The position numbers and the translations under genes are program-made. From Nymphaea colorata (Eukaryota > Streptophyta > Magnoliopsida > Nymphaeales > Nymphaeaceae): a stretch of 64,000 nucleotides of DNA. Under the pieces are notes generated by a model. The model was not told the origin of the DNA. It saw only the letters and a list, made by a program, of their open reading frames with translations, and made no database searches. The stretch's first letter is position 1. Each line of letters opens with the position of its first letter. The stretch spans positions 28,677,934-28,741,933 of the forward strand of contig NC_045138.2 in NCBI RefSeq assembly GCF_008831285.2, in the 5' to 3' direction. This document shows positions 1 to 13,300 of this stretch, piece after piece.

Positions 1-25
1 TCTTCTATGATTTTCTGTGATGCAG

Positions 26-3000
26 CGGGTGCCATGACGACGGTGGGACGGGTTCATTTGGTCGACTCACATTTGACACTGGCTTGGCTTCAATGCATGC
101 CTACCTCGGTGGTGGGTGTACATGATTCTTCTTTCTTGTTCTCCCCATTTTTTGTTGGTTATGGCTGCAGTTAATATTAGAGCCCTTATGTGGTGGACTG
201 TACATGCAGAGGTTGATGACACTCATCATAGGATGCCATTCCTGGATGGGGGTACCATCATCGATTTGCCAATGTTCTACCTTGAAGGTTGGTTTTGGTG
301 TTTGAATGTTCAGTTATCTATACCAAGTTGTAACAACATATATTTCGTTCTTTATTTCCAGGGATCCAGGACTAACGTAGTTGTTGAACAGTTTTGCCTC
401 TCATTTAGCGGTTTAGCGCTTTACTGCTACGTTTGACATGATTTGATGCCTGTTCTAGTTAAAATATCATCTATACTCGCAGCATCCTCAGTAAGAAGCA
501 CAAAAGTGCATTTATATTCCCTCAAGTAATTGCTAACATTGGGTGGACTGGAATTGATAAAACTGCTGAAGGACTTGCTTATTTTTGGACTAGCCTATGT
601 CATAGACATTGTGGTTATGGATTCTATGTCCAGTTTGGCTATCAATTTAACGTTGGGTAATTTCTTGATTCCTGCAGGCATCGTTCTTTTTCCAGAAGCA
701 ACGATCCCTTTTAGAGTCATTCAACCTAGGTTTGTGGCGGCTGTAGAGAGAGCAATGGGACAGGTCGATGCTCCTTGTTTAATTGGTGTGGTATGTTTTC
801 TTTCCTTGTAATAAAGATAGTTGCATACTTCATTTATGTTATTTATCCTTTTCTTTTTGTTCTTTATTTCATGAAGCATCATTTCTTGTGTACATTCTGT
901 AGGTTCGCGTGCATAGGTCACATGCTAATGGGCTTCGCTTTGCATCAGTGGGTACTACAGCAGAGGTATGGCTGCATTACTCCTTAAGAGTGTCCCCTAG
1001 TATGGTATTTGTATGCTTTTTAGGCTTGATATATTTCTCTGTTCTAGTTTGATACATTAATTTCAACGACGATGCATTCAATCATCTGCCGTTGTTTTCT
1101 GTGACTCAGTTGATTTCCTTTTCTATTAGATGGTTTATTTGCTTTCATTTAAGAGAACTATTTGCATATTAGCAGTTTGCAGTTTACCAGCAAGTGGTAT
1201 AATTTTGCCTTTTTGATTCCTGTTTATTAGTTTTTCCTGCTTGCTTTGTCTTTTAGATACATAATCTATTAATCTCTTGTATCTCACATCTTTTACTAAG
1301 GGTAAATGATAAAAGAATTGCATGATGAAGTTGAATCATTGGAACTGTATCTAAATCTTTTGCCTAGGCTATTGGGTGGGGCCTGTTCTAGGAAGTGGGA
1401 AATTGCTTGTTCAATTGGTTTTCTGGTTGTTTGTGGACTGGTTGGACAAAAGTTGCATTTGCTGTTCCAAGACAGTGTATCTAGTGTGGATGTTAGTATG
1501 TTAAGAAAGCAATATTTCTTCAGTGTCTTAGATGGTCAAAATTTCCACACATTTTTAGGCTTAAGTTCAAAGACATGTCTTTGGATCTGATTGGATTCCT
1601 GACAAGAGGTTACAGTTGACATTTTTTTCTGGCTTATCTGACATAGTCCAGTCCATATTTAACCCATGACTGGCTGTCAGGCTGTTTGAATTCATGCTGA
1701 GTTGATACATCAGAGGATCATAATATAGAGAAAACAGGTGCTGTAAACGTGTCATGTTTTGAAAATAACATCCTTTTCAGAATATTTTGCTAGTTGAGTA
1801 ATTACCCACTTGATTCAACCTCCTAAGTTACATTTTTGTTTCATGATGTGTCCACACCTTTTATTGGCATAAGATGCAACATTTTTTCTGTCTGCACACC
1901 GGCATAAAATGCACAGTTGTTTGAATCACTCGCTCTGCCATTGACGCATATATTTTCCCCTCTCTGATGGATCGTTTGTATCTGGACTCCTCACCACTGC
2001 TCAAATCATCTTATTCACTAGGGCAATGCACATCAATTCTGATATGCATAAAACATCGCGATCTTTATGGTGATAAGTTTCATTCTTGACCTATAGATAC
2101 TCAATATGCCATTCCCTGGCAGTTTCTAGAATGTTTCATCACATTCAAATTTGTACAGAACTTTAACTGGTGGTTGTTTGTCTTTGTAAATTTCTAATTT
2201 TGAACAGATTAAACAATATCGTCGATTAGAAGATGGTTCCCTGAACATCGTTGCTCGTGGCCAACAAAGATTTCATGTGCTAAAAAGTTGGATCGATGTT
2301 GAAGGAGCAGTAAGATTTTTACTCTCTTTAATTTTCCTCATTCAAGTTGAATTACTTTATTCATGATTCTGACCTCAAATTTTGTTCAGCCTTGTGCACA
2401 GGTTGAAGTTGTTAATGAAGAAACACCATTGAGAACTCCAAAAGATGCATTTGGACAGTTGGCCTCCATCATTAATTTTCAAAGTGGCAGTGTCTCACAT
2501 GTAGATAACATGAACACTTCTCATAGAAGTGAGGAAAGCGACTGTGATAGTGCTCAAAGTTTTCACATTGTTCACTCAGTAAAAAAGGAGAATGTGCTGC
2601 AGTACTGCAGTGAGTCTGATAGAATGGATGAATCAACCAGTGGAAGTGATGATGAATATGATCATGCATTGTTCAATAAGTTGGGAATTTCTCATTTGGC
2701 TGTTTCAAGAAGACCATCCATGCATCCTTCTAGGCAAAGTGCAAATGACAATGGTAGCATTGAGCAATGCACTGGTACAGATAGAGGAGCAATAAAAGGG
2801 GAAAAATCTGCAGATGCAGGACAGGAGACTGCTAAACAAGCCTGGGCAGCAGATGAATCTAAGTGGTTGTGTAGAGCTCAGAAATCCTTCTGGCCGCATT
2901 GGGTGTACAAAATGTATGATGTGGATATTCTTGCTCGAAGGGCTGCGGGTAAGTGGACTTGTTTGGAAGAAGAAGAATATTTCACCTAATACCTTTTTTT

Positions 3001-5534
3001 AAGAAATTCTCTCTCCTTAACCATGTTCATAGCATGTACAGGAAGTGCTATTGCAGCATTCTGTTTCAATAATTTTTATGCTAATATAAACTCTTTGACT
3101 TGTAGATATTTGGTATTGGTCAGCAACCAATATCTAAAACAAATTACCTATTCTAAACATCTAGTACTTATCAGAAATTGATTTTTATCTAAAAAAGATA
3201 ATGCCTGCGGTATCTATAACTTGGTTTTGTTTCCTGTTTTGTTGTGTTTTTTTAAGTATTATATTTTTCAAAAGCACTAAGATTAAGAACAATGCCGATT
3301 TTGGATTAGGGAGAGGTTCAGGTGGAACTTGGAAAAGAGAAAAAGCATCACGAGGATAGGTGCATCTAGCAACAATATGCATTCAGGACCTGTGAAAAGA
3401 ATAAAGTAATCTTGGATATGCTTTGACATTGTATTATGTAAAGTGAGATTATCAAAAACTTGACATGGTTCTTGATTCACATAAGCATTAAATTTCCTTG
3501 CTTACAATGCATCCGGCTTAGCTTGTTGGATTTTATGGGTGTTGGTTAAAACTTCACTAATATGATACCTAAATATTGGCAATGGAGCTCAAAGGGCATG
3601 TTGTGTACATCTGTGGTTTGTTTCTGGGTTCTATATTTGTTTAGTACATCATGCTTAGCATTTAGGATATTATGACATCTTGGTTAAAAGTTAACTTAGT
3701 GTTATATTGCCAACAAAAGTGATGAACATATTATATAGCAAAAATTTTGTTTATCATTTATTAGTTTTCTTGACATGGGGAATTCTGCATACGAATGTCA
3801 AAATTTATAGTCTTGCTGAACCTGTGTCATGTTCACATATCATACTGGAAAGTCATGATTTAACAGGAAGGTCGTTTTATAGTTGATGACTGTTGAAAAC
3901 GATTTTTTTCTGCAGACATGTGGAGGCAAATAATTGGATATCCTAACATTGAAGGCCTGATAAGAAAACCCAATTTCTTATCATTCTTTATTGCAAGTAA
4001 AATTCCGGTATCAGATTCAACAAAGCAAGAGTTGCTTGAGATAGATGGCATTGCCTACCGACTACGAAGAGAAATACAGCTTCTGGAGCAGTTTGATCGT
4101 GTTCGTTGTAAACATTGTCTGGTATGACAGTTTGTACTTTTTTATACACTTACATGCAAGGGTCGTCTATCTCCAGTGTCAGCAAGATGGGATTTTTAGC
4201 TCTTCTTGGACAAGTTAGACTGGACTCTTCTCTCTGAGTTCACGTTTTCTGGATCCATGATATGTCTTGTCCAAGTTATTTGACTACTGCCATTATTGCT
4301 GTAGTGGTTGTTGTCCTTTCTCATTTACTGTTCATTGGCTACTCTAATTGATGACTGTATTTCAGACTGTGATTGCAAGGCGTAGTGAAATGATTGTGAT
4401 GTCCAGAGATGGACCTTCAAATGCATTTGTGAACCCACACGGCTATGTGCATGAAATCATGACCCTGAAAAATACAAAGGGGTTAGTTCGTCTTGGACGT
4501 CCTGTTACCGAGCACAGCTGGTTTCCGGGGTATGAATATATTTCCTAGTTTTATTTGGAGAGCTTAATTTAACTACTACATTTTTGAGATTCATTTTCTA
4601 TAAAAGCATTAAAAAGGACTATTTTCCTGGATGACCAGCGTATCATTGCAAATTATTTTATGTAGCAGTGGTCAGCTGCCGTCAATTCTTTTTGAGCATT
4701 GTTGATTCATCTGACTTTTTCCTTCAAGCTATTTAGTCTTGGATGGAATGAGTGAACTTTGTTTCGGATGGAATGAATGTACAGATCCTGTCAGGTATCA
4801 GCGAGTCGGTGCTCTGTCGAATATTTGAGGATGCTTAAAGTTGAGATTTGTAACAGAACCTAGTAGGAATGGCATATGGAATGATCCATGCTATCATACT
4901 ATGCTTCTCCGCTCTGTTCTCTTACAAAGAACTTCAACAGGGTCCATCAGCTAAGGGCCAATCTTGTTTGACAGTCTGTTCATTTGAAATGTTTTTTCTA
5001 GAACAATTATTCTTCATGTTCTCCGAATGGGAGCTATTCCTGGTAGCTTTAGTCGTACCATAATGCTATGAAGTTCATCTCTTATATGTGCTGTCCAGAA
5101 ATTTCTACTCGAACACGAATAAGATGCTATTGTTGGTCTGCTGAATCGCTACTTATATCTTTTTCCTTGGAAATAGTGGATTTCCTTGCACATGTCCCTC
5201 CATAGATAATTCTGTTCTCTATACTGCTACTGTAATGTTGAGGACTAGATTGACAGGTCACAGACTGTCTTCATAGCAAACTCATCCATGTTAACTAGTG
5301 ATTTTGCCGTCTTGAAATGTCTTAGCTCCAGTTAGCTTTTCGGATTTTGTCAATTTAGTGTTTTTCTTTTTTGAGTTTAAATCGACTGAATGATTCAGGT
5401 ATGCTTGGACAATTGTGAACTGTGCTACTTGTGAGTCTAACATGGGTTGGCTGTTCACTGCAACAAACAAGAGGTTGCAGCCAAGGTCATTTTGGGGCAT
5501 CAGGAGTTCACAACTTGCAGATAACGTGCAATAA
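26..5534 (+). CDS. CRBN: Cereblon homologue (LON-N domain plus CULT domain), 5' truncated by window edge
   Basis: Exons read at 26-111, 210-287, 678-790, 903-965, 2208-2309, 2390-2948, 3916-4121, 4366-4529 and 5399-5534; all have AG/GT borders and keep frame for 501 visible residues to a TAA. The first visible residues continue an exon chain that starts left of the window. Residues about 40-150 are a LON-type N-terminal domain (LFPEATIPFRVIQP, then RLEDGSLNIVARGQQRF). Exons 7-9 are a CULT domain: zinc ligands C398/C401 and C465/C468, and a tryptophan cage W454, W460, W474 in the context EHSWFPGYAW and MGW. Animal cereblon is the substrate receptor of a CUL4-DDB1 ubiquitin ligase; the plant homologue (At2g25740 type) is inferred to act the same way. 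Exon 6 adds a long, partly acidic, Ser-rich segment (about residues 165-310) between the LON and CULT parts. Family certain; biochemical role inferred. Confidence 0.95.
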
Positions 5535-8500
5535 GAAGGTTCCTTCCCTCTCTCTCTCTCTCTCTCTCTGCCTTTATGTGCGTATCTCCCCCTTGATGGT
5601 TTTTCAGTTTCCCTTTTGCAGCCTCTTAGAATAGTAAAAGATATAGGGTAACCGCTCTGATGATGGGTGGTTCAAGTCTGCTCTGCATGTTTATCTACAC
5701 GTGCATTCAGCATCAAAGTGAGAGTTGTGCAGAACGCAACATACCCTCTTTGCACACACAGAGGGAGAGAGATCCTTATAAATGTTGTAAAGGACACCTG
5801 TAAGCATGTGGTTGGGTACTAGCAAAAGGGTGTGACAGAAGCTACGGACGGTAGCAAGGTCCTTCATGGCGGTGGTCTGAGCAAACTATGTTCTTCAGGC
5901 TGGAATCTATTCCTATCATCGGTTACATCACGTATATTGTACAGTGTGGTGAAGTCAGAATAAGCGCCCTTGGGGCATGGAACCTGCACACAGGAACCCT
6001 GACATTGCTTTAGACAATTGTAAGTGCTCCTCTGTGAATTTGTTCTCTTTGTTCCTTTTGTACATACCATATTTTCATGTTGGCAAGGAACCTTTTCCGT
6101 AGTAGTTTCTCTTTTCCTGACTTAAGACATGAATTCAGACAAAGTCGAAGGTAGTGTTCTAAATGGTGGTGGTGGTTAGGGGGCATTATGGGTTTCACAT
6201 TTTAAGTCCATTGAACGTTCCTTGTCTTTAAAAGAAAAAGACTAACGGGAGATGGCACAAGCTTGAATTTAATAGATGGTGTCTTGATGCAAGAAATGAA
6301 GCTGGGTGTACTGCATGCAGTTGCCAAACGGACTTGAGACTTGGGAGGAGGCATTTTTTTCTCAACAGTTCATGGAACTCCGAGCATTGGTTTCCTGACC
6401 CTAACTTGGAAGTCTGAGGTCTAATCCCAGAGCTGGAGATCTTGTTGTCTCGTTCAAAACAATTGCTGATTTTGGGCGAGAAGTTGAAAGCTGTAGGTGA
6501 TACCGAGAAGCAAGCCAAGGTGCACAGCTCGTCCGAACTTGTCATATGATAGTGTTCTCAAATCGCTAAAGGTTATTGGCTCAGTAAACCTAGTTTGAAC
6601 TGTTCACAGCTGGCACCTTATCTTCACTATGCCAGTTTAAGTTTATAATTTATCCGTCACTAGACAGCTTCTCGACAAGAAAATGTTTCAAGTGATAGAC
6701 CAAGTCTATTTCCTGGTACTGCTGTCTCTTCACGGCTGTCATTACTAGTCACACCTTCCAGGCTTAGGACAGCTTCTCTGCTCTTGACTGAAATGGTTCA
6801 AGAACAGATTTTTCAGACTTTTTCTTTCTTCTTGTGCTAACTGACTGAGCTCTCCCTACGTCCTTGCTAACCGATACCTGGATACGTTAAAACGTGTTGT
6901 ACCATGCAAATGCTGTGAAAAAATGACTGGTTGAGCTATATGTGTGAGTAACAGATTATCATAACTTAACGTGGATTGAGTAAGTTCAAAAGTCTTAGAC
7001 TCACTAATTTTGAAATTCAAATAGATGCAAACGGGTTGGGTTTGCGGGAGGACCTTTGCCATCTGAAGAGCATTCATGGCTTGAATCGCGCGGCACCACT
7101 GTGCGTTACTCGAAGTTGAGTGAATCTCCTACGGTCCAGGAAGCTCAGTTTTCATTTCTCTGAAAATCCAAACAGTTTTAGTCCCAGTGATTAAATATGC
7201 ATTTCTTGCAATTTATCCATCTTTTCCAAATTGAAGCAATTTTTTCTTAACCTCAAGTTTTTCCCGAACAGAAAGCGGTTTGACAGATCCCCACCGGCAT
7301 GAAGGCAACTGTATTTGGTAGAAAGAGATTCTTCGCCTATGAAACCGGCGTTCTTTAACAAACGTTGTTCCTCACGGCTGGTGAAATGGACAACTTCATT
7401 GCATGGTCGTGTTCTCAATAAGAAGTCATTTTCCCTTGAAGGGTCTTAAAATCGGCCTAAGGGTAGACCCTAAAAATGGAAAAGATGACAGAAACATGAA
7501 CGGGAAGGAAGAACCTTTCTTCTCCTGTGGCAGTGTGCCACAAAAATCGACAGAACCATTTCATTCAAATTCATTGGGCAGCAGATCTATTCGATTCATG
7601 GGTTGATACAAGGGCACGCATGTCGTGCGCTACATCTTTCATTATTTTCAGATTAAAGGTTTATTTTTAATAATTTTTTAATTCATTTTTTAAACAATTG
7701 TATATACTTGATTGATAATGTTGATCCAAAGGCTGCAGGTAAAGCTTCCCTATTCGTCACAATAATAAGAATAATATTATTATGTGGCGATCCAGCAAGT
7801 TTTGGTTCTTAATGATCTCATGGTCTGGTGAAAGTAATAACTGCATGTCAAACCTAACGCACCGTCTGGAACATTAATCGTTCACTGTAAATCCAACTTT
7901 GACATGAGAATATGATTCACAAGCCGTTCATGTATCCTCGACTTTCCGGAAATACTTCAGTCCCAACTCATACTGCCATTCATTATGTTTGCAACTTTTG
8001 AACTCTAATAATGAACAAAAGATATGAAAAGAAGATCGACTTATGCTATCCTATCCCCCAGTGAACCATGAAAATATTAACAAGATGAGAGTAAATGAAT
8101 GAAGTCAATGAACAGTCATTCATTTCATGCCATATTTATTTTTCTTAAAAGAAGTACAGAAACTATCATACTTAAAAAACTTTATTTCGATAGTAAAGAA
8201 ACCATTTTTGAGATAAAAAATATTGCTCCGTTGAACGTATCCTTCGAAGCCGTATAAAAACTTTGAACACCACCAATGCCCCAAAAAACTTGAGCTCTGT
8301 ATTGCATCAATAAAATCTCAGAAACCCGAAAAACAATTACCTTAGACTGTTACTGCTTAAATCTCTATGAAATTTTCAGAGATTCTCGTCTCTTGTAAAA
8401 GCGAGTTTCATCCCCTGGTCAAATGGTTTGTCATGGTTCTGCCTACCATTAAATGAGAAAAAAAACAGAACAAAATTATTTCCATAATTTACGTATCGTC

Positions 8501-8900
8501 GGATGGCTGTTTGTAGATAGCTCGACCTGTCCCTCTTCTAGCCCTGAGTATGGCCGCCGTGCCAGAATTCGACGATCGTACCGTTGCGAAGGATAGGTGC
8601 GCTAATATCTCGTTTTCTGCAAAATAAAATACTTGACAATGTTTCTGCAAAATAAAATACTTGACAATGGCAAAGCACATCAAATAACCACAAAGACAAC
8701 TGCACCAAGACCTTAATACAGTTTAGTCAAGGTGACCTACAGCCACAGGGCATCGAAGAAGAGATTCCAGCCCGAGGGCACCACATACGGATATATCATT
8801 CAGACTGCCAACATACAATCTGCTTCAGCATGGGAAAAGCTTTTGTCAACATATTTGCACCATTTTTCATTCATGGAGATATTTCTAACATGAAACAATT
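5535..8900. other. Gene-free spacer downstream of the cereblon homologue
   Basis: No open frame here resembles a protein family, and none has supporting splice structure. The first few hundred bases presumably include the 3' untranslated region. A CT microsatellite lies at about 5548-5569. A 26-base unit ending in AATACTTGACAATG is present twice in tandem at about 8615-8668. The rest is AT-rich sequence without visible structure. Confidence 0.6.
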
Positions 8901-10062
8901 TTTCCTTAAATATATCTCATATCTAATGGTACCCCATGTCAATTTGCTTCAACTTGGAAAAAGAACTTGGATTATAATATAATGGCTCTCTGCACTGATC
9001 TTTGAAGTGTCCTTTCCTGCCACAGTTGAAACAAGTGACGTCTTGATCTGGTCTTGACTTGCTTCTGACAGCTTTATCTGGTCTTGACTTGCTTCTCCTT
9101 CTTTGGTCGACTTTCCCATCCCTTGATCGACCTCTACCTTCCGATGTATTCACCATCAACCCCTTCCCTTTATCATCAACCTGTAATAGTTTCCTCCTAA
9201 TTTCATTCGAAATGAGCGTACTTATAACTTCATCAATCTCTAGGTGGTCACCAAGTGGTTATATGATGAAGGCAATGAGGTTAGCAATGGAAGGTCTTTG
9301 TCTTCTTCTTGGAGCTTGACATTCATATTTAATATTATCGGCAATAATTTTAGTGAACGCATTAAGGTGATCAACAATGGGGGTAGCCTCTCTCATACCA
9401 AGTAACAAAGATTATAGAGTTGCATCCAAGTTCAATGGTATTCCGTTTTATCACTGACACCGACGCAACTCAATATTCTAGAGACAGGACGAATGAGAGG
9501 GCCTTCAGGGGCTTCGCTGCGGACAGTGGGATTGACCCTCTCACTCATCCAAAACACTATAGAATTGCATTTTCAAGTCCTAACTTGAGAGGTTTTTAGA
9601 CATGTATAGCCTCTCTAGCCGCAACCACAGACCTGCCGCAGTCTTCTCTTCCATGACATTGTACATCACTTCATTCGACAAACACAACTCTATTACACTA
9701 GCTGCCCTCATGTCTAAGTCATGCCAGTCGTCCTCTGACATCGCCTCAGGCTTATTTGCCTTTCCTGCAAGAGCCTTGTGCAGGCCTTGTTGAGCTAGAA
9801 GAGCCTTCCCCCTTCTTTGCCATAAGAAAAGTTTACCTTTTCCATCAAATTTCTCCAGTTCGAACTTGTGGTCAATTGGCTTAAACGCCATGCAGATTTA
9901 ACAACCTGTCAGAGCTTTACGATCACTTGTTGGGAAGCAAATAATGGAACCAAGAAGACAACACCTAGATGCACTACAAAACATGTGACAACGCAAAGCA
10001 CACCAAATAACCGTGAGGAAAGTGCTCGGCCAAGGTGACCTACATACAAGGGCATCGAAAAA
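8671..10062. repeat. Short direct-repeat pair bracketing the Copia gag remnant
   Basis: The stretch at 8671-8760 and the one at 9994-10062 share CAAAGCACAYCAAATAACC, then GGTGACCTACA, then GGGCATCGAA, in the same order and orientation; the left copy has about 30 extra bases in the middle. They flank the gag remnant. They could be the remains of the two LTRs of an internally deleted minus-strand element, or the product of a local duplication. No LTR termini or primer-binding site could be recognised. Confidence 0.45.
8923..9893 (-). pseudogene. Degenerate Copia-type retrotransposon gag (UBN2-like domain and zinc knuckle)
   Basis: Reading the minus strand from 9891, the open frame begins MAFKPIDHKFELEKFDGKG and continues with LFLWQRRGKALLAQQ, typical of the N-terminal gag-polypeptide of plant Copia elements. 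Further on, after frame breaks, come TPIVDHLNAFTKIIADNI and ISNEIRRKLLQVDDK, gag-like stretches. At 8923-9159 there is a basic segment followed by CFNCGRKGHFKDQC, a CX2CX4HX4C zinc knuckle. The frame is interrupted by at least one stop and a frameshift. No protease, integrase, reverse transcriptase or RNase H follows at lower coordinates, so this is an internally deleted, dead copy. Confidence 0.85.
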
Positions 10063-10191
10063 TAGACTACACCATCATTTCAGCAGAGAATACAACCTGA
10101 AATATGAGCACAGCAGTACAAGAAGCAATCCACATGGAGACATAAAAAGAAGAAGAGGATTTGCGTTACCCCAAAAAGGGCTTAAAAAATT

Positions 10192-10330
10192 GTTTTTCCT
10201 TCTCCGTCTCTCTCTCTCTCCCCTTCTTCTTCTTCTTCTTCTGCTTCTTTATCCTTCTTTCCATCTCCTCTGCTTCTTTTCTTTTCTGTCCTTGCTTTTC
10301 CTCTCTCCACCACCGATTTCACTGCATTAA
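10192..10330. repeat. CT/CTT-rich low-complexity tract
   Basis: Runs of TC and TTC repeats (for example a (CTT)n stretch near 10218-10240) make the plus strand almost pure pyrimidine. The open frames here encode Leu/Ser/Phe strings produced by the repeat and are not genes. Confidence 0.8.
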
Positions 10331-13300
10331 GATCTCGGGTGTAATTCAAACAAGAAAAAAAAAAAATCAAAATGCTAACTATAGATGCCAGTGGATTGGA
10401 TATAATCTAATTCGAGTCAGAGTGGAAATATTTGCAAGAAAATTTTCTTCTCACAAGTGAACACATTAAAATTTGACAGTGCCGGACATTCAAATCTGAC
10501 TGCATGTTGGATTTGGTTTTGTATTTTGCACATTTGGATTTGGAAGACGCCATTGTTGTGAATCCATTCGGCTTGCACCCATCAATATTCATTATGGTTT
10601 ATGTTTTCTTGTGAGCAAACATGAGCTTTGAAGGCCTACTGCCTGAGGAAAGCCTCCTAATGTCATCTATACCTTGACGATGGAGTTGCATGCAATATTA
10701 AAAAGAAAAAAGTTCTTAAGGCAGATCCTACGTAAACCCTGAAAGACCATTACCTCCAAGGAAAACAATATCATCTACTTCTCATCACTAGCGACACTAT
10801 ATCACTGCCACTAGTTTCTGTTATGTTGTTGTCCCCTGCTTTGATGGGTTACTTATGTTAATTTTTGATATAGTGATGAATGATCCAGCCATATAGATCA
10901 CAGACATTTTTTTTTTTACTGTTTAAGAGGGAACACACCCATTTACAATGTTGGCATCGAAGGGAGGTAATCATCCCTCTTTCTAATTGCTTCCATTCAG
11001 TCTCCTGTTGTAGGCTGTACTGATATGCTCACATTCTTAATTTGGTCTTATTTTTGGAGTGCACTTAGATTTTATGATTATAGATCACAATAGCACTACT
11101 TTCTCAAAAATTTAGCTGAAGATGATCAAAGTGTTAGTTCTAGCTCTCGCTTGAGAATGCTCAACACACGAAGCCTGCAGCATTCGATTGCCATCCGCAA
11201 CTTGAGGCCAGCAGTCACAGCTGCTATTTCCAAGCTTGTGATTGTTTGATCCATCTGTGACCAAAGAAAAAGTGTGCAGAATTGGAAGCGTCTTTTGAGT
11301 TTTTGGCTGCCCCATTGATGATCTAACTGCGCGTGATCCCTCCTGGATGAACTTTTTTGATCTTCAATATGCAATCGAGTTTGGATTTTTATAGCCCAAG
11401 CTGTGAATTAATTCATTCCATTGGTCTGGAAATGTTCAGCCTGATAAAACCTTATAAATGAACTCCTACTTGTGTTCTTTTACCCAAAAGAATATGTTCT
11501 TCTTCCAGTTTGGAAAAGTTCGATGCATTTTCAGCTTGATCACCAAAGGCACCTTGATCCCAACAATCCAAAGGCTGACCAACCACACATATCTTAACCA
11601 TAGGTTTGATTTTCAAAAAGTTGAAAAGCAAAAAGGAAAAACAAAGAAAATCCAACTTGATTGGTTACACAAATGATTATATACATCTTTTAGGTTGAAA
11701 ACCTTCTGGGAGGGTCTTTTTTTATGTTTGGCTACTGCCACATAAACCAGATTTCGACTTTTTAAAACCTGGTTTTTGTTTGGATGACAAAAAAGAAGTT
11801 TTAGAAGGTGCCTTAAAAAACTGATTTCAGCTGAATGGTAGTTAATTTACAGTTACTAAACAAGAACACAGTTTCATGATATGCTTTACATATTTGTGTT
11901 TATATTTTTGTAAGAACTGAAGTATTAATTAAGATGGCATTAGTACTTGAAAGAAAAGCTCATCAAGACAGAGAAGAGACAATCAGATTTCTAACAACAG
12001 AAATGCATATGATGGACGATATCAAATCAAGTCCTTTTCTGTTGTAAAAGAAGCAGCTCATGAGTTTACAGTTGATTCACGAGCTCTCCACAGTAAACCT
12101 CATTCCACAGATTCCTTTAAGGATCATCGTCATCTTCTAAACTTGCTTGTCGCTAAAATTTTCCTCACGTTTCGATTTGAGGATCATGGATGAGAAAATC
12201 TAGTGAAACCTGGCTGAACTGCCACTGTCAACAATGTGCCCACCATCTTCCTTCATCCAACAAACAAAGAAGACTTCTTTTTTTGAGTGAAAAACCTTAT
12301 TGGCATTTTCCCTTTGAAAGGCTGTTTTCAATGTGCATCCAAATTACCCCGAAATATTTGACTTTCCCAGTTTCCCTCAAATTCATTCAAAGAAAAGTGA
12401 CTTAGAACAACTAATTGCTACTTAAGTTTTGGAAGTTAACAAGTGAGCACTTGACTTTTCAAATGTAAAGTAATTTTTATTCTATTTTACCAGAAACGTT
12501 GCAAGCTTATGAGGGGGTTTTGAATGACAAATTGACAATCCAAAACCAGATTTTTGTACGCAAAACTTGGTTTTGCTTTTAAAACCAAGCTTTTGAAATG
12601 TTTGCATGTCATCAAAATTGGGTTTGAGAAAACCCCAGTTTTGACAAATCAGGAGTAAAAAACCTAACCCCTTCAGCGTGTTTGTTACTTGAACAAACAA
12701 ACAAAGTTTTCAAAACTGTTAAATAACATGATTTTCGTAACACAAAGTTTTTACAAAACTGGGTTAAACAAGGGTGTCATCCAAGGCACAATCAAAATTG
12801 AGACATTTTGTTATACATGCAAAAGAATCTCGAATTTTGATAATTGAAAAACTTAAGATTCCACTTAAGTTTACATGGCATTTGATCTCCGCTGGTCCTA
12901 TTAGTGAATAAAAATTAATAAAAAAACTCTGATAATTGTCAACTAATGTTGACAATGAGCCCCAACTTTTTTTTTTCTGTATTGTTCTCAGTCAACCAAC
13001 CAACTCTATTCAAAAAGGCAAAAGGAACAAAAACAAAAAAAGTAAGTGATGTCATCACACGTGTTCTGACCTCAAATCAACATCTTTTTAAAAGTTGAGT
13101 TCCTTTTACCATTCCTCATCCCTTTTTGAAGGGTTGTGGATACGGATCGGGACAATGCATCTTGGATCACTCCGCTCTTTTGGTACTATTTCCAAACGGG
13201 TCGGGTCGAAGACACTGAATCTGGTAGTATTGAAAAACGATAAAATCCTGAAGTTAGACCCGACTCCAACCCTAAGGACCCGAGTTTTGGTATCCAGACC

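Noticed and set aside
10013-10460. Leu/Ser/Phe-rich open frames
   Set aside because: Created by CT and CTT repeats; no start context, splice structure or family resemblance.
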